A DNA stretch of 64,000 bases from Diplocarpon mali (taxonomy: Eukaryota > Ascomycota > Leotiomycetes > Helotiales > Drepanopezizaceae), in contig JAENRP010000081.1 in the NCBI GenBank assembly GCA_024741835.1, positions 62,001 through 126,000 of the forward strand, in the 5' to 3' direction. Both the position numbers and the translations under genes were made by a program. The notes below the pieces were generated by a model. The model saw only the letters and a program-made list of their open reading frames with translations. It was not told the origin of the DNA and did not search any database. Below, in pieces: positions 34,081 to 46,089 of this stretch (the first letter of the stretch is position 1; every line of letters begins with the position of its first letter).

Positions 34081-34652
34081 TTGCAGAATTAGCACAAGCG
34101 GCGGGGTAAAATGCGTATACGATATGCGTGTATGCCTTATGGCCTAACGTCTTCTTCGATTTCCACATTGCCAACTTACTCAATTTGTAGTCATCGTACG
34201 ATCTTACTTGTAGACACACCCAGTCCCTGTCAGCCATTTTTTCGGTGATTTGCATCATTTGGATATTCACTGATTTAAGAAAAAGTCTCTCGTAGGGACA
34301 AGCTCGGCGCAAAAGAGTCGCGAGACACCTGTGAGAAGTAGCAAGGCTTGCCAGTGACCTCAACTCTGCTGAATTCCTAGCCTGAGATGGCTATTGACTA
34401 TTAAGTCCTCGTCAAGCACCAAGTTGAGATTTAGGTGAATGGCGTACCGAGCGAGGACCGGAGGATGAGTAAAAGTAGTACATCCTAGGTCCAAAGAATA
34501 TAATCCTACTATTCCCAAAAAGTACTAACTCATTTGTATATTCCGTCATCCACCTCGAATTCATTCAACTTTCCTCCCGTTCACCATCTTTTGCCGCAAA
34601 CACGACTCCTTTTCTTTCGTTAATACCGCTTCGAAACCTGCAATCCAAACTG

Positions 34653-35936
34653 ATGTCTGGAAGCTCACATATGGAGCAATCTGAGACGCCAGCTCGAGAC
34701 GACGCAGGCCGTATGGAAATCCCGACATTATCAATCAAAACCTTGCTTGATCTGCCTCCTGAGCTCATCCTTAGGATCGCCTACTTCCTGCCAACGACCT
34801 CAACCGCCTTGTTTTCGCTCTGCTGTAAGAGGCTCGCGTCTCAATTGAGTAGCAGCACGTGGAATCTGCTATCGAACCTAGAATCTGAGGATCGCATCCA
34901 ATTTCTCACGATACTTTCGCGAGATCTTCCTCGCTATTATGCGTGCCATGGGTGTATCCACCTTCATCTCAGCAGTTCGGATGCGCTGCCTGCAGACCTC
35001 TTTGCACCGGCCTCATCCAGCTCTTGCATCCCGGCTTCTGCTCGCGGCGGCCATTCAGAGGATGGAGTCGTTAGGATCTCGAACTACTCTTCTCCCTACA
35101 GCTTGCGTTTCTCGCATGTTCAGTTGGCGCTGAAAAGGCATCATCATGGCCCTGAACATGGGATCTCTCTTTCCGACCTATCACACACCGATATCAAGGT
35201 TATGGGAGGCAGCACGTTCCTATTTTCAGTAGAAGCGCGAATCGTATCCGACGAAGTAGTTGTACGATCTCAGGAATGGGTTCTGACAAGCGAGCACCCA
35301 ACTCAAGATTTTGGCTCCAGAAGCATCACCCACAACGTCTGCCAGCATCTCTTGACCTACAATGCGGAATTCCAGCTTAATGATGACCTTACTCGCTTGA
35401 TGCGATGTCGGTCCAGCCATCGACCTGCAGATGCTGGTTGTGCTTGTATGGGATTACAGCAATGTGCCTCCTGCCCTATGGAATATCAGATCGACTTTGT
35501 GGATCTGGAAAGGATAGGCACTGCGTTCTGTGCCACTAAATGGTCGAATCTTGGGCCTGGGCTTACTACTCTTGATTCAAAATGGCGCGGGCACAACCTT
35601 TCACAGGACGAATACGTTCTGCATAATCTGCCGCTTGGTAGCATTCGTTCAGCCTACGAGAGTCAAGAAGGAATATCTCTTGACGATTTTTCTGCCGAGA
35701 ATAAGAAGAGGCTGACTTCTTTTCTGCCTGTGATTGGGAATACTATACATATCAATCCGTATGCCTCTAATTGGAAGTTCGCTGGGCGCGGCATTTGGTA
35801 TATCGACACTTCGGTGGAGCCGGAGACCATTGCACTTCTGTTCCGCCAACTGCTGCTTTTAGCCTCAACAACCTTTGCGCAACTCGCTAAGATCTTATTG
35901 GGTGTATACATACTTCTCTGGTCAAAGATACTGTAG
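34653..35936 (+). CDS. F-box protein
   Basis: A single exon of 427 residues. The N-terminal F-box lies at about 28-70: LLDLPPELILRIAYFLPTTS followed by ALFSLCCKRLASQL. F-box proteins link substrates to the SCF ubiquitin ligase through Skp1. The rest is not a recognisable repeat domain; it contains scattered cysteines (CACMGLQQCASCP, about 270-283) and a hydrophobic C-terminus (about 395-422) that could be a membrane anchor. Many such proteins occur in filamentous fungi with unknown targets. The start codon at 34653 is the first in frame. It lies between an AT-rich island and a broken gene. Confidence 0.7.
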   Translation: MSGSSHMEQSETPARDDAGRMEIPTLSIKTLLDLPPELILRIAYFLPTTSTALFSLCCKRLASQLSSSTWNLLSNLESEDRIQFLTILSRDLPRYYACHGCIHLHLSSSDALPADLFAPASSSSCIPASARGGHSEDGVVRISNYSSPYSLRFSHVQLALKRHHHGPEHGISLSDLSHTDIKVMGGSTFLFSVEARIVSDEVVVRSQEWVLTSEHPTQDFGSRSITHNVCQHLLTYNAEFQLNDDLTRLMRCRSSHRPADAGCACMGLQQCASCPMEYQIDFVDLERIGTAFCATKWSNLGPGLTTLDSKWRGHNLSQDEYVLHNLPLGSIRSAYESQEGISLDDFSAENKKRLTSFLPVIGNTIHINPYASNWKFAGRGIWYIDTSVEPETIALLFRQLLLLASTTFAQLAKILLGVYILLWSKIL

Positions 35937-36318
35937 ATTGACAAGAGCAGAGAGTTTCAGCTGTCGAGGGATTTTGAAGGCTTCGGGCGTTTTACAGGTT
36001 TCGAGCAATCACAATAGCCAAGAAATTGTTTTCTTTTGCCAGACCAAACTCTGTGGAATTAATCAGTGTTAAAACATGGTTATCGTGTGCCGTAAGTAAA
36101 TCATGTGGGCTTGGGAATCAATGAGAGGTCGTGTACAGCAGAAGCCGCTGGCAGAGGCAGTCGTCCCTTCCCATAACAAAGGCTTCACTTCGCTTGTGCG
36201 AAGCAATTTCTGTTGACTTTCCGCACACGCTTCTCAAATCTCTTCTTCTTCTCCACCTCTTCCACACAAACGCTAATTCATACTCTGCTCACGCTTTGTA
36301 GGAATTGAATATTGCAGT

Positions 36319-37384
36319 ATGGTTGAGGCAGATATTATTCAGACTGTCAGCGCTATAGCAGCTTGGATTTGGCCTTTCCTCATGATGGTAATTGGCCACT
36401 TCCACGTCAGTCTATATTGCAAAGCATTACAGTGCTCAACCCAAAGGTGCACCTTCGTATGCAGTCGCTTGCATGAGAGCCGAGTCTAAGTTCGAAGCAC
36501 TTTATGCTGAGCACAAAAGACTGGCGCTCAGTCATGCTAGGCTTAAGGAGAGGGTTCAAGCACTCGAACAAATTCATGGCAAAGCACCTATCACAGTTCC
36601 TAGCGAATCGTGGAGCAATCTCCTTTCCCATGCCACTGCTGAGGTCACTGTCAACATTCCTCGAGGCTGAAAGGCTTCGGGGGGCGGTCTCCTGTTGTGG
36701 GGGGATCGTCGGGGGACGATGACTCAACACCTGTCCGTGGTGTCCTCTACGAACCTCCAGCAAGGTCTGCAGAGCCAAGATTGAGTCCACAGCATGCTTC
36801 CCAACTTCCTCGGCACAACTTTCTTGATCCTCTATTCACTGACACTGACACTTCGCATAGCACAGATACCATGCAAATACTATCAAGATCATAATCATCC
36901 TGACGACAAGGCATGGAAGGTGCCAGTATACCTCCGGGGGAAGGATGGTGGTAGAGATATCATGGAGTTGCCGATTGGAATGAGTGCAGTAGATGAGGGA
37001 AGTGACAAATCTGCTTATCTCCTGCGGCTTGAAGCAAAAACCCAATTTGCCAGATTTCATTGGACTTCAGGGGATATACTGGAGTTGGCCATGGACCGGC
37101 CGACGGCGAGATGTATCACCTATCGAGATCTGTTTCGTTTGCAGTTGGCGCTCAAGGCATTCGGAGAACAGTTGATTCCTTTGTTCGGGACTCCAGAGGG
37201 CAAACAGAGACCGAGCTTTCTTTACTGTTACGGTACGGTGTTGGGAATTGCTGCCTATCATCATCGACATTCCGTGAGAAAATGCGAGAGAATGAAGCTG
37301 ATAAGACGATCGAGGGTAGGTAGGTATATGTGGATCGCTTGCCAAGAGAATGTCGACGAACGCAGTGGTCAAGCTAGCTATTGA
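36319..37384 (+). pseudogene. broken or mis-predicted hypothetical gene
   Basis: Four coding-like pieces follow one another in different frames. 36319 onward reads MVEADIIQTVSAIAAWIWPF with a hydrophobic helix. 36425-36670 has a helical Ala/Glu/Arg-rich piece ending NIPRG. 36697-36891 contains STPVRGVLYEPP, ends at a stop and has no ATG near its start. 36854-37384 includes LEAKTQFARFHWTSGDILEL. I could not connect them with introns of at least 45 nt and correct phase, so it is either a decayed gene or one with a structure I misread. Family unknown. Part of it (36725-36786) is duplicated in the AT-rich island at 33.35 kb, so it may belong to a repeated element. Confidence 0.35.
36725..36786 (+). 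repeat. duplicate of 33352-33420
   Basis: The better preserved, GC-balanced copy of the segment also found in the AT-rich island 3.4 kb upstream, in the same orientation. Here it encodes STPVRGVLYEPPARSAEPRL in an open frame. Confidence 0.7.
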
Positions 37385-40300
37385 GCGAAGAGAAGGAGTA
37401 CTTTGGTCTGAAATACAAGCAAACTGAACAGATGCCTACCCCCCAGGCCTCCCTCACCTTACGCTTCGTGAAAGCTCTCGAGAAGTAACTGAGATACAGA
37501 TTCTGCGATACTTTCTGAAAGCGGCGATGTTGGTGCTAAAGCGCCAGAAGCTGGGTTGATCGTGTACATCAGCGAATTGCTTGGTAACTGGGTCGGGTGC
37601 ACATGTAGGTAGGTAGATACCTTGGACAAGATATATGTGCTGTTTCGTCGCCGCTAGCTAAGAAATAAAAAGGCCGACCACAACGGAAAACCTACTAGGA
37701 ATTGGTAGCTCACAGCACGCTTGCGAGAATTTGATTGATTAGAGTGAATGATATGGTATACAAAACATCTGCGGTGATGGCTCGCATCATCTTGCACAAG
37801 CGGTGTTATGGCCTCGGATTGTGATCTACCCTTGATGAAGAACCAGCATATTTCACGGGGGGTTGGGGCAAGAAATACCTCATGTTTTTTCTCTCTTCTG
37901 GAGAACCTTTTTGCGGGCTTGTGTTGGGACAGGGGAGACTGCTCGGCTAAACCAGACAATCAACTCCTGCGCAATGGCTTGGGAAGTATCCTGGCAAAGA
38001 AAGTGAACATGCAGGCAGGATGACACGAATGTTTTGGGGTTTGTTGTGTGTGGCCTATCCATTATCCCACGATGGGCATTGCCAGGAGATTTCGACGTTT
38101 TTCTTTCTTTCTTTTACTCCTCTCTTTCTTTTTTCTTTGTCCATGTAGACGTGCTCAGTCAAAGTGCGACATGCTCGAGCTCTACTCATTCCAGACGGGG
38201 TCACGCGCGGGAAGCACCGTGATTAGTTTCTCCAAGGCGTTCGTCCCCAGCTCAATTGAACTTCTGCAGAAACTCATCATTACTCACGGGCCTAGAGTCT
38301 GCAAGGACCTTTCCATCTGTCGTTCTTGCTCTAGAGCCAGATGTCATAGAAGCCAAGTCAGGCTGGAGGGTTGTTTGGGTAAGCTGGTAGGTAAGCTGGT
38401 AGGAGACATGAAAACGTGATTTCCCGCCCGCGAAAGCCTCTCCTGCATCTGATAGCGTTGCCTGTGAAGCACCGAGGCCTCTGCTGATAGAGTCGTCGCG
38501 CCCTTGGACGCGAGCTAAAGGATCCCGCGTGCCGATACCCACATCGGGGCTCTTGAGATCATACACCAATTGCGACCACGGGAGCGACCAGCCAGCGCAT
38601 GGATGGCTTGGAAAACCAAGTCGAGTGTGTGGACAGCTCCGACGTGATGTTTTGCGAAGCTGGGATGCGTACAGGGCAGGCATGCCTCTGAGAGAATCTG
38701 AAGCTGTAGACCCCGAGTCCTATGGAGCTGCGGGAGCTATGTACAAGGAACGATTACATAAGCGCACTCCTTGTCTATGCCAACAAAGATTCTCTGCGTA
38801 TTCTGCCAAGCTCGCTATATCCTGCCGTGTCTCTGGCGTCGTTGATCGCCTCGCTTACCAGACGGCTTTTGTCAACAAACCTCATTCCTGCCTCGCAGAC
38901 GGCTTCCCCCCTCCGCTCTCCAGGACCAGACGAGACAGCGAGTAACCTCGAAGCTCGGGAATGCCAGACCCTCGGACCGGGCCACGTCGGTCTCGGGACT
39001 ACCGGCTCGCAACTCCTTCCGCTCTCTTCTCCCGTGTCCGCCATGGCTCCCCGCTCCCCGCTCCCCGCTCCCCGCTCCCCGCTCCCCGCTCCTCCGGGGA
39101 CAACGGTTCTCTGACGAGGGATGGAGCATCAACGCCTTAGCGGACCTCTCTCGACGGCGGCCCGCGTCCACGATTGGATCTCCGACCCGCTCTCCCGACA
39201 GACGAGCCAGAGCCGGTGCTGGAACTAGCGCACAGCTGGTCGGGAGTCGGCACCTCGTGGAATCCGGTATCTGCATCTGCTCTCCGGCGACAGACTTACG
39301 TGGAACAGTGCACCCTTGAGTCGAGCCGGCGGCTAATCCAGCCAAATCCTTTTCGTATCGAGTTCTCGTCCCCCCTCCGCCCGGCCGGGCGCCCGCCTCT
39401 CCTCTCGAATGCGAGCCAGGAAAGTCCGGTTCCTCCGATGGATCCATCATCCCCGGCTCTTCCGACCGGTCGACGCTTGCCAGCTGTACGCCACCGGGGA
39501 CCGTCGACACCCTGCACGGCACCCTTTCCTTTTCGGAGCTGGACGGGTTGTGGGAACCGCATGCCTGTAGCCCCGCTCAGCATTATCTCAGCCTCCGCGG
39601 GGGCGGCGGTCGGTGGCTCGAGGAACGTGGCGAGAATTTCGAGGGGGACAGGGGTTGCTAATATCACCTGAACTTCTTGCTACGAGTACTCCATGTCCCA
39701 TCGCTGAAATGTAACATACGAGTGTGGATAGTAGAGAGGGAATAATGCTGCTCCAACATGGTATGTATGCGCTGTCTGAAGGTCATGCGCGCCTCCCTTG
39801 GTCCATGAGAAGCTCGTTGAGGGTTTCAATGACCTTGTTCGTCCCCGACTTATTCCTGGCAAAGAGAGGGCTTATTCTTCTCTCTCTCTCTCTCATATTT
39901 ACACAAGACGGGAGAATGTCGTGGCTCAACTTAAGAGTGCATTTCACGTATCGACCAAGAGCCGGAGTGCCGTTGTCCATTCTTTCTTTCTTCCGCTATA
40001 CTTCCTCCCTCCGCCGAGGTCATGTATACCCCAGAAGCACGCAGGCCATGTATCTCCCTATCCGCTCGCCGCCCACCTCACATTTTCTTCAATCCTGTCT
40101 GTCCCACCTGGTATCTCCGCGCGGAGCTTCGAAGTCATCGCATTCTCACCCTCGTTCATCACCCAAGGCCAACCCCAACAAGAAAAAGGGGGGGGGGGAA
40201 ATGTATGTAGGTATCGTAACATCAACTCGCCCCGCCGCAGTCCCACGCATCTTCTCCACCAGCGCTCCAAATGCAGGTATCGATCATCATCATTGCTCAT

Positions 40301-40408
40301 CATTCTCTGGTCTGAAAACAAAGGAAAGAAGAATGGAAGAGAGATTCCTCGAAGAGAACCAAAGGGAAAGGGAGGCCATCCACCAAACCATCCACGCAGC
40401 AGGCTAGC
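37385..40408. other. gene-poor intergenic region
   Basis: About 3 kb in which I find no supportable gene. The right half (38.4-39.7 kb) is GC-rich and has long open frames on both strands without domains. It includes the 7-bp CTCCCCG repeat and a homo-G run near 40,190. The last part is downstream of PBS2. Confidence 0.4.
39047..39092. repeat. 7-bp tandem repeat (CTCCCCG)n
   Basis: About six end-to-end copies of CTCCCCG (CCCCGCT in register). Non-coding as far as can be seen. Confidence 0.85.
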
Positions 40409-42395
40409 CTACGTCGCAGTGGCATTCGTATTATCCAGCGGGGCCGCGTGCAGAGCAGGTTTGGCGCTCTCGCCCATCAGGCCATTCTTCTTGCGCTCCA
40501 TCGCATTCTTGACCCACTCCGCAACCTCGGCGTCCTCGGTGCCTCGTCCAGCGCCCATCTCTTTCTTGGGGGCATCGCCGCCGTTAGGGGACGGGGGTTC
40601 CTGGCTCTCATCTTCTTCGGAGATAGTGAGCGGTTTGGAGAGGCCTGCTAGCCAGGGGTGGGCTAGGAGCATGGCGTACGTTGGGCGGAGTTTAGGGATC
40701 TTGTTGAGGCAGCCGTGTACGAAGTCACGCGCCACGGATGAGTAGCCTTCTTCAGGGAGGTCGGGCGGTTCACCATCTACGATGGCCTGCAGGATGTCAG
40801 CCAGGTACTTGAGCAAACCAGAGTAGGAAGAAGCTGACGCTCAATTGCGAGAAGATATTGTTGTACGTCTCGGGGGGGTACGGGTATCTTCCCATTGCGC
40901 ACTCGATGATACTGAGTCCCAGACTCCAGATATCACTCTGAACGCTGTAGGTACCACCCGGGGCACCAGACGCGGCCATACCACCACCTGCTATCCGCTC
41001 AGGAGCCATGTAAGATTGGCATCCGATATTTGTCTTTGCAATACTGGCGACCAGATTGCCACTGACACCGAAATCGCAGATTTTGACTTGGCCCCTGGTG
41101 TTCACGAGTATATTCGTAGGCTTCACATCTCTGTGGATGATATTATGGTCATCTTTCAGTGTCTTGAGACCTTGCGTCGTTGCATAGGTGATCTTCCTCA
41201 ACACACCCTCTGGGATGCCGTCTCCGTAAATCTTGTCGATAGAACCACCGTCCATGAACTCGATACAGATGTACACAGCACCCTCCTGGAAGAACGCTCC
41301 GTAGAAGTCGATGATGTAGGGACTCACACATCGATGTAGAATGTCAAGTTCCATGATGATGTTGGCAAATTTGGCCTCGTCAAGCTCGAGCCTGATCTCC
41401 TTCATGGCCATGACAACACCGGTTGTGGAGTCCGTAGCGGTGGGCGATGGCTCTGCTGAGTGGACATCGTTCACCGATGCGGTTGATGCCGAGGACGAGT
41501 ACTTGTTACCGGCCAATCCAAGACCTGGTCTCCGCATGCGGGGTCTGGCGTGACGAACTTTGTAGACCGTGCCGTAGTTCCCCTTGCCCAACTCTTCCAA
41601 CGTATCGACCTCATCTAACGAGATGCTGAAGTTGCTACCGGAGCTAAAGTCGATCCCATGGCCATGGATGACTGCCTTTCCCTTGAATTTTAAAGTCCCA
41701 TTCTTGGTGTCGACAAATTCCGAGAAATTATCAAACGCATTCTTGGATTCACTGCTTGCGGTGGTCGAGCTACTCGTGAGACTTGGCGTGAGTGGGCTGT
41801 CTGAACCTGGCAGTCCTCCTGGAAGTTTCATGCCTCGTCTTGCGCTCAATCCACCACCCTTCGCAGGCATCTTGGGGACTGCCGGGGCAGAGACGAAGTT
41901 GTGGGCTGCAGGACGCATATTCGGTGGCATCCTCAGCCCGCCAGGTAGACCTCCAAATGCCTGCCCTCCAAAGCTGGGTCTATCTGGCACAGGGCCTGCT
42001 CCAGCAGACAAGGTCGGTCCAACACCCGGACGTGTTGGCGGCGTCCCTTGTCTGGAGAGATGGAACGCCTTCATCTTCGCCTCCATACTTTGTGGTAGTG
42101 CCATTTGTGCGGTTCGCAGATTTGACATGTTTGCTGCGGCTGGGACAGGTCTTCGCGCGTTGCTCAGAAGACCTAGTGGTGTTGAGGAGGCCGTCATGGA
42201 GGCCGTCCCTTGAGGGTCGGAGGTGGATCGAAGAGAGGGGAGACGAGGGGTATTTGAGGCTTCTGGGTTTGTGCTCGGTAATAGAGCCTCATCTTCGTCG
42301 TCGCTCGAAACTGGCGACTGAGGACTTGCAAAATCAATAGCTTCGATCGATTCGTCGCGGGACACACTTGGAACGTGAGCCACGGGGGGGGCCAT
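40409..42395 (-). CDS. PBS2: MAP kinase kinase of the HOG osmotic-stress pathway
   Basis: Exons 42395-40839 and 40786-40409 give 644 residues. The 52-nt intron (GTCAGC..CTGCAG, branch GGCTGACA) joins IFSQLS to AIVDGEPPDLPEEGY in phase. It phosphorylates the Hog1-type MAP kinase (OS-2/SakA) after osmotic stress; it is the orthologue of OS-5/PbsB. A Ser/Pro-rich N-terminus of about 260 residues precedes the kinase domain (about 260-565): GKGNYGTVYKV, a long insert before MAMKEIRLE, HRDVKPTNIL, DFGVSGNLV, the MAPKK activation segment SIAKT with its Ser and Thr, and SYMAPER. KLRPTYAMLLAHPWL closes the domain. The first true ATG is at 42395; the frame upstream lacks one. All catalytic residues are present. 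Confidence 0.93.
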
Positions 42396-44565
42396 AGCTG
42401 TCCGTTCCAAAAGTCCTGTCTATATGGGTGACATGTGCGGAGACAGACCTGTCCTGACGAAAGCGGGCACGAGGAGGCAAATCAAGGACCGGGACGTCTG
42501 GTTGTAAGGCATAGTCAGCAAGATGGCCGCTTGGCAGAGGGAGTGTTGCGGAGTTTTAGACTGACTTTTGCAATCAACCAGCCGCAAGCTCCGGTTGGCG
42601 TAGCGGAGTAGTCGAGTGTGGAGGAACGGCGTGGCGACTAGCTACAAGCATGGAGCGAGGACGACGCTGGTGAAGGATAGACTGCGGCCGAGGGGAGCCT
42701 GAAGGGCCGAAAGAGTCGAGGATGTGGAAAGACGTGGAGGGGCAGGTCTGAAGGGGGAAAAATCGGCTGGGTTGGGGTTGAGTTGGGTGGCCGAGCTAAG
42801 TTTGGATGCGTCGGTACCTGAGGCGCAGTTGTAGACGACGTACTGTGGCAAGGCTCGCTGACTGCGGTGATTCGATTCGAGCTGACTGCCAGGTGCGAGA
42901 CCATGCCGTCCTGATCAAGGACGAGGATTGATCGATACTACTGTACATACAGCACAGTCAGTACTCTTGAGTCGTGGGCACTTGCACAGTCAGAAAGGAT
43001 GCTGGGGCTGCGGGCTAAAACGGCGTGTAGATCGACGGCATGGAAATAGTTCGGGGAACGGGGACGACGGAGACTTCTCTTATCTCCAGTGCAAGCATCA
43101 TATCGCAGGTACATTACCGTGGGTAGGTGATTGATCTTACACCGCATACCTGCACAGTACATGTATTTGCCTGCGCAGTGCACATGGCAGCAGGGCAGAG
43201 CCGCGATTTACAGTGGACAGCATTGACGGTATGGATATCGATATCAACATTGAGCCTTTCGTTGGCTATGGTCGGCTTCCTCCTCGGGGCAGGGCGCAGG
43301 GCGTCACCGTCGTCTGGTCAGATTGATACTGTATGTCCTTAGGTAGGTATGTACAGTAAGGCATATGTATATTGCATCTACGCATATGCATGTGTGTATA
43401 TGTATATCTGTATTGAGACACATATATATTTTTATATGCGTAGGTATTCTCGTCTCGTCCTGCTCCCTCTCGAGCCGTCAAGAAGACCAACGGCAGTGAG
43501 TTCCCCGGACTGACTGTCCAGCCGGCTCCCGCCAACCTACCTGCCAACCTACCGTTGGCAAGGCACCTTCGCAAGAGGGATTCCCATCGGGGTTGGCTCA
43601 TCGATCAAAGCGATCGATGCACTCCCCGCCAGCTGCCCGTGGCTATTGGTGTAGCTCCTGACTCGACTTATCGTCCCCTTCGCGTCAACAGAGCAAATTG
43701 ATCACGATCGCAGCACCCACCCGCGCATTGGGACGAGATCAGACCAGGCCAGGGCAATATTCACTCCACGAGTCACGGGCTAGCCTGTCGGAGAATTTCC
43801 ATTCCATTCCACTCCACTTCAAACGTAGCGTGGCGTGGCATCTGCGCGATAGACTTTGATTTTCAAGGTTCGCAGCAATCATCTGGAGGTGGCATGCTCG
43901 CATGCTCGCATGCGAGCAGATCTTCCGCCTTGACATTCTTCGCTTCTTGCCTGAGGATCACCGACTCGGGGGATAGATTACCTGATTCTAACTCGGTGGT
44001 GGTAGTACGAGTATCCGCCCTCAGGAAGGTAGGCCTGTTATGTTCTCGGGATCATTGACCGTCGAGGGGGATTTCAAGCCAAGCGTGCATCTGGATCGGC
44101 ATCGGGAAGTGGAGAGATCGAGTGATCGCGGGTTGAAGCCAAGCACTTTGGAGAATCTATGGGGAACGAGGGAAGACCGGCGGGGTTGCTCGATGTTGTA
44201 CGGGACCGTCCCCCCGACGACTACCCCGTCTCCAATGCCTCTGCTCTGATGAGATCGAGTATGCGTGCTGAGAGCTCCTGATGGGGAAAATCCACTGTCG
44301 TGACTATATCAGCCTCTGGTTCGACGACTCCGGCTCGCGTGAAACTTGTGGGCTCTGCCGACCAATCGATTCCGATTGCCTCGACAGACGGTTTCCCCGA
44401 GTCGGTCCGCAGAGCATGAGATGGCGCTGAATCGATGTTGACGATAGGAGCCGGTGCATGGCTATCAGAAACAAGTTTGGTTGTCTCCGCCCTGGCGAGT
44501 GCCGCTAGGGCAGAGGTTGGCAACGAGATCTGACCCTTGGAGTCAATAGGGTGGGGGGGGGGATC

Positions 44566-44660
44566 CAAAGCCAAAGACAAAGCCAAGGATAAAGAAAGAG
44601 ACAAAGAAAGAGACAAAGCCAATGACAATGCCAATGATAAAGCCCAAGCCCAAGCCAAAG
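44566..44660. repeat. purine-rich repeat (AAAGCCAAAGACAAAG-like)
   Basis: Imperfect 6-bp units of the AAAGCC, AAAGAC, AAAGAG and AATGCC kind over about 95 bp. It keeps Lys/Asp or Leu/Ser-rich frames open on both strands, which I take as a by-product. Confidence 0.75.
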
Positions 44661-44970
44661 TACACTGGCTCTCTGAACATGTGGAATGTGTGTCGAGAGC
44701 TTTTGAGAGAGGGCGAGGTTTGCGGGCCATCGCCTTTGTCACGTCGACCAGCAAGGACAAGGTGGCTGGTAAGCATCATCGAGGTCTCCGGTATTGTCTG
44801 GACACACACGCTTGACTGCAGGCCGGCCTGTGCGTCTCGCCACATCACGCTTGTCACGACGTATGTGGCTTGCCTCTGTGGTTACGTCATCTGTGGCTGA
44901 AGCATGCACCGATTCTTGATCCTCCCTGACCGCCAGCCCAGACCGCCACGCGCTACGTGCTCTGTACGCA

Positions 44971-45021
44971 GTGCCATGCAAGAAGTGCCATACAAAAAGT
45001 GCCATGCAAGAAGTGCCATAC
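44971..45021. repeat. 14-15-bp tandem repeat (GTGCCATGCAAGAA)
   Basis: Four units, GTGCCATGCAAGAA alternating with GTGCCATACAAAAA. Confidence 0.75.
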
Positions 45022-46089
45022 GAACAATCCCATGTGTCCTCCTCGCTGCCAATTCCTGTTGAATCATGCAACAAGCGGTCTCGTCCCAGGTCCTTTTCTC
45101 ATGGTTTCTTTGCATCATACAGTCGCTCCCCGGGGCTTGGCCTGCACCAAAGACCTGCTTGGCAGAGGAGGATAGATGCAGTAGTAAGGGCTGCCAAGTA
45201 TTCGGAAGAATGCCGGGAACCTTCGGTCGGCTTTTGACTCTGGATGCGATTTCAACTTCATTTTTTCGGCCGGGGACAAGGTAGAGAGAAGAGTGCCGCA
45301 TGGTTGCCGCTTGCTAGAATATGCCTTGGCTCGTGTGTGAAAGCGACCCCCCTCGCCACCGCCTCTTCTTACTTCTACACGTTTTCCTCCCACCTCGCCA
45401 GCTACCGCACCTACGCATGGATACCCGATTTTCGAAGCCTCTCACGGCCAATTTCAGCCAGCGGTGCAAGGCGTTTTACTTGCAGAGAGGCGGGAGACGA
45501 GTCTTGGGAACTCGATATTTGCCGGGAGGACGTTGTTCCCTTGACCGCTGGTACGTACGGGCACCCACGATTGCAGGACTTTCGATCCTACTCATCATCA
45601 ACATCCTACTCGAATCCCCGTGCAGGCGAGAAGAGATGGCTGGTCAAGGTCATAAAGGTAAGTACCGTACCCGTCTGCGACCGGCCCGGCACGAATACAT
45701 ACCTCCTGTGTAGAAATACCGTACCAGGGGCAGCTTCGTCGCAGGCCAAGCAAAGCCCGCATAAAAGTCAATTCGTATGGAGGTTCGAGTGGGCCGTGAG
45801 CCACAGGCCTTCTTTTTTTCGAGTGCGGTACGGTGAATAGTAAAACCCACGGCTCGTACTGTGTGTATGAAGGCTACTCGGCATCTTGAGATGGGAATAC
45901 AGTGCGTTGTAGGAGCTTCCACGAAGTAGGGAATCGCAAGGACTTAGATGGCTTGGATCTCGCGGCTAAATGGATCCCTGGAAAGGCTATCTGTCTATCG
46001 ATACGGGCCCCAATTTTCAGGACCCGGCACTCTGTATTATTCGAGGGTAGATTGCCATGGCGGTCACTATCAGCAGCATCATAATACAA

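Noticed and set aside
39716..40745. Plus-strand frames of 227 and 315 codons downstream of PBS2
   Set aside because: They overlap each other and the antisense of the PBS2 last exon, with no domain.
44221..44760. Minus-strand frame with a Leu-Ser-Leu-Ala stretch resembling a membrane helix
   Set aside because: Comes from the AAAGAC/AAAGCC simple repeat; the rest has no support.
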